Source: Flavobacteriaceae bacterium (GTDB lineage: Bacteria; Bacteroidota; Bacteroidia; Flavobacteriales; Flavobacteriaceae). From it: a DNA stretch of 5,690 bases. Below, in pieces: positions 1 through 5,553 of the stretch (its first letter is position 1; each line of letters starts with the position of its first letter). Where the stretch lies: assembly GCA_016649785.1 (NCBI GenBank), contig JAENXB010000187.1, forward strand, positions 1 to 5,690, given 5' to 3'. The notes below the pieces were generated by a model that saw only the letters and a list, made by a program, of their open reading frames with translations, searched no databases and was not told the DNA's origin. The translations under genes were made by a program, and so were the position numbers.

Positions 1-1
1 A

Positions 2-352
2 GAACATGCTGCACTGGCACCCAAATATTTAGGACAGGTTGCTGTTATCGCCCAAAGTTACGCCAGAATTGCCTGGCAGAATCTGGTGAATTTTGGAATT
101 CTACCTTTAGAATTTATAAATAATGAAGATTATGATCATATAGAGCAGGGAGATATGGTATTGATAAAAGACCTTCCTGAGGATATTAAAGATAGAAAAA
201 ATATTCAGGTTGTGGTACAAAAGGAAAACGGCGACACGGTTGAATTTGAGACAAAACATACTTTAAGCGACAGACAAATAGATGTTTTATTAAAGGGTGG
301 AATTATAAATGAGTTCAAAGAAAAATTAGACCAAAAAGATTTAAAAGCATAA
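2..352 (+). CDS. Aconitate hydratase, C-terminal part (5' end outside window)
   Basis: Aconitase interconverts citrate and isocitrate through cis-aconitate in the cytoplasmic TCA cycle, using a [4Fe-4S] cluster. The reading frame is already open at base 2 and gives EHAALAPKYLG, then SYARIAWQNLVNFGILPL. These match the conserved swivel-domain (domain 4) sequence of aconitases, in which the catalytic Ser-Arg pair of GSSREH lies just before this window and the SFARI motif carries another substrate-binding arginine (here SYARI). About 116 residues are visible; the end (SDRQIDVLLKGGIINEFKEK) resembles the shorter bacterial aconitases of the putative 'Aquifex-type' group, but that subtype is a guess. 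A GTG at 86 is an internal valine codon within the conserved block, not a start. The gene ends 34 bases before the next plus-strand gene, with no terminator between, so read-through is likely. The cluster cysteines lie in the missing upstream part. Confidence 0.93.
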   Translation, partial: EHAALAPKYLGQVAVIAQSYARIAWQNLVNFGILPLEFINNEDYDHIEQGDMVLIKDLPEDIKDRKNIQVVVQKENGDTVEFETKHTLSDRQIDVLLKGGIINEFKEKLDQKDLKA

Positions 353-386
353 TAAAGGAAGGATTATTATCAAAAATTAAAAAGTC

Positions 387-1013
387 ATGAAAATAGGAGT
401 TATTGGAAGTGGAAATATTGGAGGAAGTTTAGGAAAACATTGGGCACAAGCAGGCCATGAAGTATTGTTTAGCTCCAGACATCCGGAGCGATTGAATGAT
501 ATTGTAAGAGAAGCCGGAGGAAATTCTAGAGCTGTGAGTGTAGAAAAAGCTTTTGAAGAAAATGCCGATGTTTATTTATTAGCAGTGCCTTTTAAGGCAT
601 TAGATAAAATAGCTGAATTATATGCAGGAGAATATGGCGGAAAAGTAATTATAGATGCCACCAATCCATATCCTGAAAGAGATGGAGAAAAGGCACAGGA
701 AGTTAGAGATTCAAATAGAAATGCTTCAGAATATACCGCCATGAAGTTTAATACTGCTAGGACAGCCAAAGCCTTTAATACCATATATGCAGATCATCTA
801 AAGAACAGAGCCTTTAGAGATTCAGATAAATTAGCAGTTCCATATGCTGCTCAAGATCAGGAGAGCAAAGAAACTACCAGAAAATTAATTGAAGCTATTG
901 GTTTTGATGCGGTATATGTTGGTGATCTTACTCAAACCAAGATCATGGATCCAGACCAAAAAATATATGGAAAATCTGTAAACAGGCAGGAATTAGAAAA
1001 ACTGATGTCTTAA
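387..1013 (+). CDS. NADPH-dependent F420 reductase-like / NAD(P)-binding oxidoreductase
   Basis: This 208-residue cytoplasmic protein belongs to the F420_oxidored (NAD(P)-binding Rossmann) family. The N-terminus MKIGVIGSGNIGGSLG carries the dinucleotide-binding G7-x-G9-x-x-G12 motif directly after the start, which fixes the start codon. Residues S29-S30-R31 (FSSRHPER) sit at the end of the second beta strand, where related proteins bind the 2'-phosphate of NADP, so NADP(H) preference is inferred. Further family features are the LLAVPFKAL strand near residue 65 and the IIDATNPYPERDG segment near residue 90. Length fits the single-domain family. Flavobacteria are not known for making coenzyme F420, so the true substrate is probably not F420; many family members are annotated only as NAD(P)-binding proteins. 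It follows the aconitase gene by 34 bases and may share its transcript. The leader lacks a clear Shine-Dalgarno sequence just before the ATG and is A-rich, as is usual in this phylum. Confidence 0.85.
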   Translation: MKIGVIGSGNIGGSLGKHWAQAGHEVLFSSRHPERLNDIVREAGGNSRAVSVEKAFEENADVYLLAVPFKALDKIAELYAGEYGGKVIIDATNPYPERDGEKAQEVRDSNRNASEYTAMKFNTARTAKAFNTIYADHLKNRAFRDSDKLAVPYAAQDQESKETTRKLIEAIGFDAVYVGDLTQTKIMDPDQKIYGKSVNRQELEKLMS

Positions 1014-1023
1014 ATAAAAAATC

Positions 1024-1064
1024 AGACCTAACATTTTCTTAAGGAATTACTTAAGAAAGCTAGG
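1024..1064. repeat. Inverted repeat upstream of the FNT gene (possible operator or hairpin)
   Basis: A perfect 9-base inverted repeat, TTTCTTAAG (1035-1043) and CTTAAGAAA (1050-1058), flanks the 6-base spacer GAATTA. An outer pair CCTA (1027-1030) and TAGG (1061-1064) extends the symmetry with an asymmetric internal loop. It lies between the end of the oxidoreductase gene and the start of the FNT gene, ending 22 bases before that ATG. No T-run follows on the plus strand, so a classical intrinsic terminator is unlikely. A regulator-binding site or mRNA leader hairpin fits better, but no regulator can be named. The left and right flanks also resemble each other as direct repeats (CTAACATT at 1028-1035 and CTAAACATT at 1066-1074). 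Confidence 0.5.
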
Positions 1065-1086
1065 ACTAAACATTCTTTGAGTATTT

Positions 1087-1955
1087 ATGAAAGAAGAAAA
1101 AGAAAATGCAGACGAGAATCAGAAGCAAGAACATATAGATTCTGAACTTAAAGAATCTGAAATCAATAAAAGTGGTGAAAGTAATGCCAAAAAGCACGGA
1201 GAAATTTTAAATGAACAATTGGAAGAAGGGAAAGCTGTTTTTGATAACAATCCTGGTTTTATTGCATTATCCTCTTTTACTGCTGGACTAGAAATTGGTT
1301 TCAGTTTTTTATTAATGTGTTCTATTTACACATTTTTCAATGGAAAAGTGACAGAAAACACCATCTTTAAATTGATGGCTTTTGGTTATCCTGCAGGATT
1401 CATTATGGTGGTCTTAGGAAGATCGCTACTTTTTACCGAGCAAACATCATTGCTGAGCCTGCCGGTTTTAAACAATAAACAATCCATCACAAATCTATTA
1501 AAACTGTGGGGTTTGGTAATTTTCGGAAATCTGGTTGGAGGATCAGCTATGGCTGCTCTTTTAATTTGGATAGGTCCGCATTAGGTATTTTTAATCTTGT
1601 TGCTGTAGAGAGAATTGCGTCTCATGTTACCTCATTCTCTCCTCAAATAATTTTAGTGAGTGCAATTCTGGCAGGATGGCTTATGGGCTTGCTTTCCTGG
1701 TTATTAACATCAGCGAAAGACACAGTAAGCAGAATTTTGTTAATAATTATGATCACGGGAATTATGTCCTTTACCAGTTTACACCATAGTATAGTTGGTA
1801 ATGTTGAAGTTTTTGCAGGACTTTTAAGTTCTCCGAAGATCACAATTTCAGATTACCTGACTTTTGAAAGCACTGCTATTCTCGGGAATGCAATAGGAGG
1901 TGTGGTATTTGTAGCTTTGCTAAAATATCGCGCCTTTGTATATAATGTAGATTAA
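1087..1955 (+). pseudogene. Formate/nitrite transporter (FNT) family protein, frameshifted
   Basis: The FNT family forms pentameric inner-membrane channels for small monovalent anions. The first frame (1087-1584) encodes a charged N-terminal tail of about 55 residues, as in YfdC-like members, then three membrane segments (about residues 58-80, 93-113 and 138-163) with a GRSLLFTEQ motif matching the family's LFT signature. It stops at TAG 1582-1584 right after IWIGPH. The homologous sequence resumes without loss at base 1578 in the -1 frame (ALGIFNLVAVERIASH) and runs to TAA 1953-1955. This half holds the last three helices and SLHHSIVGN, whose second histidine aligns with the channel histidine (His209 of FocA). 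Joined at 1576-1578 (GGT CCN GCA), the halves give about 289 residues, a normal FNT length. One missing base explains everything: either a real inactivating deletion or a sequencing error. No slippery heptamer is visible, so programmed frameshifting is unlikely. A terminator follows the gene. Confidence 0.88.
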
Positions 1956-1973
1956 CCAATAAGGTTTCAGAAT

Positions 1974-2012
1974 AAAAAAATCCCCTCATAAAGATTATAA
2001 GGGGATTTTTTT
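1974..2012. terminator. Bidirectional Rho-independent terminator
   Basis: A perfect 13-base inverted repeat, AAAAAAATCCCCT (1974-1986) and AGGGGATTTTTTT (2000-2012), is extended inside by ATAA (1988-1991) and TTAT (1995-1998) across one C-A mismatch, leaving a three-base loop. Each strand has a GC core followed by a run of seven T residues. It therefore works in both directions between the convergent FNT gene (ends 1955) and the hibernation factor gene (ends 2029 on the minus strand). Confidence 0.92.
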
Positions 2013-2028
2013 ATTTCAAATATTAATA

Positions 2029-2328
2029 TTAGCGCGTTTTCATTTGAGATTTACGCTTCGATAATTGTCTTTCAAGATCGCTTACAGTTTCAGCTATGAC
2101 AGCCTCAAAAGATTCCTCATTGGATTCAGCAAAAATTTGAGGTCCGGGAACACTCAGTTTAATATTACAGATAAAACCCTTGGGTTCCATCCCGTCCTGT
2201 TTCTTCAAATAAACTTCGGCACGTATAACCCAGTCGTATTTTTTTTCAAGTTTATTTAATTTTTCGTGTGTAAAATCTTGCAGACGTTCGCTTTTGGTAA
2301 GCTGAACAAATTGAAATATAGCTTCCAT
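2029..2328 (-). CDS. HPF/RaiA family ribosome hibernation factor, short form
   Basis: This 99-residue protein matches the ribosomal subunit interface (S30AE, HPF/RaiA) family, which binds the decoding region of the 30S subunit in slow-growing or stressed cells and blocks translation. The pattern LQDFTHEKLNKLEKKYDWVIRA is the typical first helix leading into the second strand, followed by VYLKK, the FICNIKLSVPGPQIFAES strands, and the second helix SFEAVIAETVSDLERQLSKRK with a basic end. This is the beta-alpha-beta-beta-beta-alpha fold at the length of the short form, without the dimerising C-terminal domain of long HPF. Whether it acts like HPF (promoting 100S dimers) or like RaiA/YfiA (keeping 70S monomers) cannot be told from sequence. 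The ATG at 2326-2328 sits at the normal family N-terminus. The gene is transcribed towards the FNT gene and ends at the shared terminator. The 184 bases before it contain no promoter I can name with confidence. Confidence 0.9.
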   Translation of the reverse strand: MEAIFQFVQLTKSERLQDFTHEKLNKLEKKYDWVIRAEVYLKKQDGMEPKGFICNIKLSVPGPQIFAESNEESFEAVIAETVSDLERQLSKRKSQMKTR

Positions 2329-2512
2329 ATTCTTATTATTTAATTTAAAGCAAGGAACAAATCTTAAGATATATCTGCAACTATTTTTGGGTTGTTTAAG
2401 TAATATTTATGATTGTCTTTTTAGGCGTGGTAGTTTTTAATTCTGAACAGAAAATTTTTGCAGTTTCAGAAAACCTTAAAAATTTCAGAATGAACCAATA
2501 TAGGTTTTTAAG

Positions 2513-2695
2513 CTAATTTTTTCGTTTTTGGATGAAAGGAATCAGGATGGAAATGATCAAACCAATTACCAATCCTCCAATAATTCCCAATAGAACAGAA
2601 TCAACAACTAAATGACTGCTGAAATAATAAAAAGTAAAAACGAATAGTCCAATAATTATAAAAGTTCCTAAAAACATTTTTACACGATGAGACAT
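2513..2695 (-). CDS. Small two-helix membrane protein, unknown function
   Basis: I do not recognise this 60-residue protein. It has a short basic start (MSHRVK), a first hydrophobic helix at about residues 8-26 (FLGTFIIIGLFVFTFYYF), a short linker with SSH, a glycine-rich second helix at about residues 33-54 (VLLGIIGGLVIGLIISILIPF), and a basic tail QKRKN. The positive charges at both ends predict a hairpin with both termini in the cytoplasm. It is real rather than chance: it starts with ATG, shows clean membrane topology, and has a candidate promoter just upstream. It lies alone between the CDF gene and the hibernation factor gene on the same strand, separated from them by about 100 and 184 bases. 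It could be a holin-like or small stress-related membrane peptide, but nothing in the sequence selects among such options. Confidence 0.7.
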   Translation of the reverse strand: MSHRVKMFLGTFIIIGLFVFTFYYFSSHLVVDSVLLGIIGGLVIGLIISILIPFIQKRKN

Positions 2696-2717
2696 ACCTT
2701 TTATTTAATGAGTCTAT

Positions 2718-2751
2718 TAAATATAGTAAGAATAAAGTGTTTTTCACCAAA
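2718..2751 (-). promoter_or_regulatory. Candidate Bacteroidota-type promoter for the 60-residue membrane protein
   Basis: Read on the minus strand, TTTG (2751-2748) is followed after 22 bases by TATATTTA (2725-2718). This fits the phylum's -33 TTG/TTTG and -7 TAnnTTTG elements at seven of eight positions of the -7 box, and the spacing lies within the range reported for flavobacteria. Transcription would begin about 15-20 bases before the ATG at 2695. Short degenerate motifs in AT-rich DNA arise by chance, so this is only a candidate. Confidence 0.35.
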
Positions 2752-2790
2752 AGTCTACAAAGAGTTTTAAAATATGGTTAAGATTGCTTT

Positions 2791-2814
2791 AAAAATCCTA
2801 ATAATTAGGCTTTT
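2791..2814 (-). terminator. Possible weak intrinsic terminator overlapping the CDF stop codon
   Basis: On the minus strand the sequence folds as AAAA-G-CCTAA-TTA-TTAGG-A-TTTTT: a five-base core stem (2797-2801 with 2805-2809), a three-base loop, one mismatch, and outer A-T pairs ending in a T-run. The stem includes the last codons and the TAG stop (2798-2800) of the CDF gene. The stem is short and AT-rich, so termination may be partial. Confidence 0.4.
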
Positions 2815-3727
2815 CTGATTTAATTTTGTTGGTAGTTTGAATATAGATCTGGGTAATTTTTGGCTGCTGAAGTTTAATTTCTGCACGCAGGTTTTCCATC
2901 ATCTTTTCTGCCTGGGATAGTTCTAAATTGCCCAAAAGATCTATTTCTATCACCAATAAAATATTCTCCGGCCCAAAATGCATGGTATGAGGCAAGCCCC
3001 AATCCTTTACGTTGATATTATCCGACATTATTTTATTTATACTTGCCAAAACATCCGGATTCGCACTTTCTCCCAATAAAAGGTCTTTACTCTCCCTGGC
3101 CAGGAATGTTGCGACAGTGAGCAATAAAACCCCAATTAACATGGAGGCTCCACCATCCATATAAGGGTTATTTAATTGCTGAGAAAGGAAAATGCCTATA
3201 AGGGCGATGCTCAAACCTACCACTGCCGCGGTATCTTCAATTATCACGGCAAAAGTTGCCGCATCTTTACTTTGTATAATACTGGTAATCAGGTTTCCTG
3301 ATTTTACGCGGGATTTATTAAAGACTTTCAGGGCAAAATACAAGGCTGTTCCTTCAAATATCATTGCGGCTATCAGCACGATATAATTCCAGGTTGGGTC
3401 TTCAATTACCTTTGGATCTTGCAGGGCGTGAAAACCTTCATATAATGCAAAACCACCCCCCAGGGCAAAAACAAGGATACTTACCACAAAACTCCAGAAA
3501 TAAACTTCCTTCCCATACCCAAACGGATGCAGGGCATCGGGTTCCTGCTTTGACCGTTTAATGCCCATAAGCAGCAAAAATCCATTTCCTGTATCTACAA
3601 AAGAGTGAATCCCTTCGGCAAGCATGGCAGAACTCCCGGTAAAAAAAGCAGCTAAAAATTTACCTGCGGCAATTAAAAGATTTGCCCCAATAGCGCCATA
3701 AATTGCAATTTTTGATCCCCCGGCCAT
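2798..3727 (-). CDS. Cation diffusion facilitator (CDF) family metal transporter, ZnT9/SLC30A9-like
   Basis: CDF proteins are inner-membrane dimers that export divalent metals such as zinc, usually by proton antiport. From the chosen ATG (3725-3727) the protein has 309 residues, normal for the family. An ATG at 3770-3772 would add 15 residues (MSVSFVVIFQKNRKQ); I prefer the inner start because relatives begin close to SKIAIYGAIGANLLIA and because A-rich sequence precedes it. The second membrane helix carries AEGIHSFVDTGNG, with metal ligands H41 and D45 spaced as HxxxD. The fifth helix has AVIIEDTAAVVG, with E154-D155, in place of the HxxxD of YiiP-type transporters. This HSxVDT plus ED pattern is known from the ZnT9-like branch. 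LHPFGYGKEVYFWSF is the conserved loop after helix 2. The last 90 or so residues (from about LLLGESANPD) form the cytoplasmic ferredoxin-like domain. Metal specificity cannot be predicted. The gene is divergent from the DUF4251 gene; base composition appears somewhat richer in G+C than its neighbours. Confidence 0.9.
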   Translation of the reverse strand: MAGGSKIAIYGAIGANLLIAAGKFLAAFFTGSSAMLAEGIHSFVDTGNGFLLLMGIKRSKQEPDALHPFGYGKEVYFWSFVVSILVFALGGGFALYEGFHALQDPKVIEDPTWNYIVLIAAMIFEGTALYFALKVFNKSRVKSGNLITSIIQSKDAATFAVIIEDTAAVVGLSIALIGIFLSQQLNNPYMDGGASMLIGVLLLTVATFLARESKDLLLGESANPDVLASINKIMSDNINVKDWGLPHTMHFGPENILLVIEIDLLGNLELSQAEKMMENLRAEIKLQQPKITQIYIQTTNKIKSEKPNY

Positions 3728-4068
3728 CTGTTTTCTATTTTTTTGGAAAATTACAACAAATGAAACAGACATTGAATTTTGAACGGATTATTTGGGAATA
3801 ATTTGGTTTAAATTGGAGCAGGACCGGCTATTCCATTGCCCGATTTGAGATATAAGTAAAGTGCCCAAGGGAAAATTCAATTAAAAATATCCCGAAACTA
3901 TTGGCAAAGAAGGAACCACAGGTTTGAAAAAAATTAAGACAGACAATTATTCAGTTCTTTATAAATTCGTAACTTAATTAATTAATTATAAATTTATAAA
4001 AGTTTCATAGTTAATTAGATACAGAGTTCAAGTAAACAGCCGAAAAGCTGAAATATAAAAAATGAATT
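3728..4068. other. Divergent intergenic region between the CDF and DUF4251 genes
   Basis: I see no gene of credible length here. The part next to the CDF gene holds a small inverted repeat ATTATT-TGGG-AATAAT (3787-3802), followed by two further TTTGG/ATTGG-like steps to 3815. If the CDF start is at 3727 it would lie in that gene's leader or promoter. The half next to the DUF4251 gene is very AT-rich, with TTAATTAATTAATTA (3974-3988) running into the perfect 14-base palindrome TTATAAATTTATAA (3986-3999). These may be promoter or curved-DNA elements for the two divergent genes. No specific regulator site, such as a clear Zur or Fur box, is recognisable. Confidence 0.5.
3966..3996 (+). promoter_or_regulatory. 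Candidate promoter for the DUF4251 lipoprotein gene
   Basis: TTCG (3966-3969) and TAAATTTA (3989-3996) are 19 bases apart. They differ by one base each from the Bacteroidota -33 TTTG and -7 TAnnTTTG elements at the preferred spacing. This predicts a start of transcription near 4003 and a leader of about 65 bases. The -7 box sits inside the palindrome 3986-3999. The region is so AT-rich that a chance match is quite possible. Confidence 0.3.
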
Positions 4069-4620
4069 ATGAATACTAAATCAATTTCGGCTTTAAAAAA
4101 GGTGAAATCCAGATTACTGGTAGGAATTTTGTCGCTTGGCCTTGTACTTTTGTTAATATCCTGCGGCAGTACGAAAAATACGGGGAGTAGTACTGATTTA
4201 CAGAATTTTGAACAACTTAGGGAACTGGTTAATTCCCGTGAATTCGAAATTGACAATGATTGGGCGGTCCCGTTGCGATTGACCACGATCAATTTGATAG
4301 GAAATTCAAATTTTATCAGGTTTAAAGGAGATAGTGTAGAGTTATTTTTGCCTTATTTTGGTGTGAGACAATCCGGTGGGGGATATGGTAGTTCAGGAGG
4401 AATAGAGTATGAAGGACCAGCGAAGGACCTTGAGATTGAAGAGGATATGGCTAAAAATAACATTCTCATAAAATTTGAAGGCCGGCAGGGATCGGAGCAT
4501 CTCCAGTTTATTATTACACTTTTTACAAAAGGAAATGTGAGCACTTCCGTAAATAGCTCAGAGCGTGATCCAATATCTTACTGGGGCAATGTGAGGGCTT
4601 TGCCAGTTAAAAAGCAATAA
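4069..4620 (+). CDS. DUF4251 domain lipoprotein
   Basis: This 183-residue envelope protein has a basic start, a hydrophobic signal (LLVGILSLGLVLLLI) and the lipobox LISC with the lipidated cysteine at residue 32. The residues after it (GSTKNTGSST) lack the acidic or K-D/E-type surface-export signal known in some Bacteroidota, so it probably faces the periplasm; this is inference. The mature part matches DUF4251: LRELVNSREFEIDNDWAVPL, INLIGNSNFIRFKGDSVELF, then the hallmark LPYFGVRQSGGGYGSSGGIE, and near the end NSSERDPISYWGNV. The family is found mainly in Bacteroidota and its biochemical function is unknown. The start is the ATG in frame with the signal sequence. An overlapping ATG at 4062 opens only a five-codon frame. 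The gene lies 57 bases before the GIN-domain gene with no terminator between, so the two may be co-transcribed. Confidence 0.9.
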   Translation: MNTKSISALKKVKSRLLVGILSLGLVLLLISCGSTKNTGSSTDLQNFEQLRELVNSREFEIDNDWAVPLRLTTINLIGNSNFIRFKGDSVELFLPYFGVRQSGGGYGSSGGIEYEGPAKDLEIEEDMAKNNILIKFEGRQGSEHLQFIITLFTKGNVSTSVNSSERDPISYWGNVRALPVKKQ

Positions 4621-4677
4621 AATTAAAGTTTTTACAGGTATTTTGAAAAAAATTCAGGTCAATTAAGAAGTCGAAGT

Positions 4678-5505
4678 ATGAAAAAATCAATCATAATATT
4701 ACTGGTCCTTTTTATTGGTTCCATAGGTTATTCTCAATCAAAGAATAAAATCAAAGGAAATAGGGAAGTGGTATCCATAGCAATGGATCTGGACAAGAAT
4801 TTCAATGCCCTGGAAATAGATGATAATATCACGGTTTCCATCTCCCATGGAAATAAAAACAGCTATGTTTTAAATACAGATGAAAACCTTGTGGACGAAG
4901 TCCAGTTCATGGTTAGGGACAATGTTTTAAAAATATTCACTTCCAAAAAAATAAGCAGCTTTAAAGAACTGAAAGTTAATTTAAAAGTAATTGGAATTGA
5001 CCATATCATACTAAGAGATGATGCGGTTGTTAAAACCGATAAGAAGCTGAGTTTCGATAAAATTTTGATCAATGGGAATAATTCTTCCAAATTTGATATG
5101 GAGATCGAAGCAAATGAACTGCAAATAAAAATGTATAAAAATGCCGGTGGAAAAATGGATCTCAAGGCAAAGATCCTCCAGATCGAGATGAAGGACAGGA
5201 CTGACCTTAAAGGTAAAATCAACACCGATAACCTAAAAGTTTCCTTGAAAAACAAAGCCCAATTAACACTTTCAGGAGATTCAAAGCACAGTGAATTTAG
5301 ATTAGCGAATTCTGCCGATCTGGATGCAAAAAAGATGGATTCAGGGACAGCCGTACTTTTTTCTTCAAATTCTTCAGATATTTATATAAGGGTTTCAAAG
5401 AAACTTGAGATAACTGCAGAAGGGAACAGTAAAATTTATGTTTATGGAAAGGCAGATGTCCAATTAAAAGGATTCACCGATAAATCCAAAATTATTAAAA
5501 AGTAG
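4678..5505 (+). CDS. Secreted GIN-domain (DUF2807) protein, beta-solenoid
   Basis: This 275-residue protein starts with a type I signal peptide (MKKSIIILLVLFIGSIGYSQ), probably cleaved after GYS at residue 19, so it acts outside the cytoplasm. The mature protein matches the head GIN domain (DUF2807, 'putative auto-transporter adhesin head'): FNALEIDDNITVSISHGNKN, then DENLVDEVQFMVRDNVLKIF, followed by repeating short strands with S/N/D turns (ILRDDAVVKT, ANSADLDAKKMDSGTAVLFS, SSDIYIRV, GNSKIYVYGKADVQLKG). These repeats are typical of a right-handed beta-helix. The usual GIN tripeptide is replaced by DDN in DDNITV. The mature protein is rich in lysine. Family members are common in Bacteroidota and are often annotated as adhesin-like, but direct functional proof is scarce, so a role in the cell surface or periplasm is inferred. 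It follows the DUF4251 lipoprotein gene by 57 bases. No type IX C-terminal sorting domain is visible. Confidence 0.9.
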   Translation: MKKSIIILLVLFIGSIGYSQSKNKIKGNREVVSIAMDLDKNFNALEIDDNITVSISHGNKNSYVLNTDENLVDEVQFMVRDNVLKIFTSKKISSFKELKVNLKVIGIDHIILRDDAVVKTDKKLSFDKILINGNNSSKFDMEIEANELQIKMYKNAGGKMDLKAKILQIEMKDRTDLKGKINTDNLKVSLKNKAQLTLSGDSKHSEFRLANSADLDAKKMDSGTAVLFSSNSSDIYIRVSKKLEITAEGNSKIYVYGKADVQLKGFTDKSKIIKK

Positions 5506-5553
5506 GTTTGATCACTGCCTAAAACAATTCTCTTAAATCCTGGGCATTTGTAG

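Noticed and set aside
86..352. An 88-residue protein starting at GTG 86
   Set aside because: The frame is open upstream to the window edge and encodes conserved aconitase sequence, so the GTG is an internal valine codon.
1506..1955. A separate 149-residue protein overlapping the first FNT frame
   Set aside because: Its first 25 or so residues do not resemble any membrane protein, while sequence from 1578 on continues the FNT fold; it is the second half of the frameshifted gene.
2345..2385. Promoter of the hibernation factor gene around TAAGATTTG
   Set aside because: The -7-like box has the wrong internal spacing and no TTG at a proper distance upstream.
2470..2512. Terminator downstream of the 60-residue gene
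   Set aside because: Only weak, competing AT-rich pairings (AAAACCT with AGGTTTT, CTTAAAAA with TTTTTAAG) with large loops and no GC core.
4062..4079. A five-codon leader frame (MNYEY) overlapping the DUF4251 start
   Set aside because: Very short, with no attenuator hairpin or amino-acid bias; likely chance in AT-rich DNA.
4011..4292. A 93-residue minus-strand frame over the lipoprotein start
   Set aside because: It lies antisense to the lipobox signal region and has no family resemblance.
4863..5255. A 130-residue minus-strand frame inside the GIN-domain gene
   Set aside because: It is antisense to a well-supported secreted protein, and its hydrophobic, serine-rich content is the expected shadow of lysine/aspartate-rich codons.
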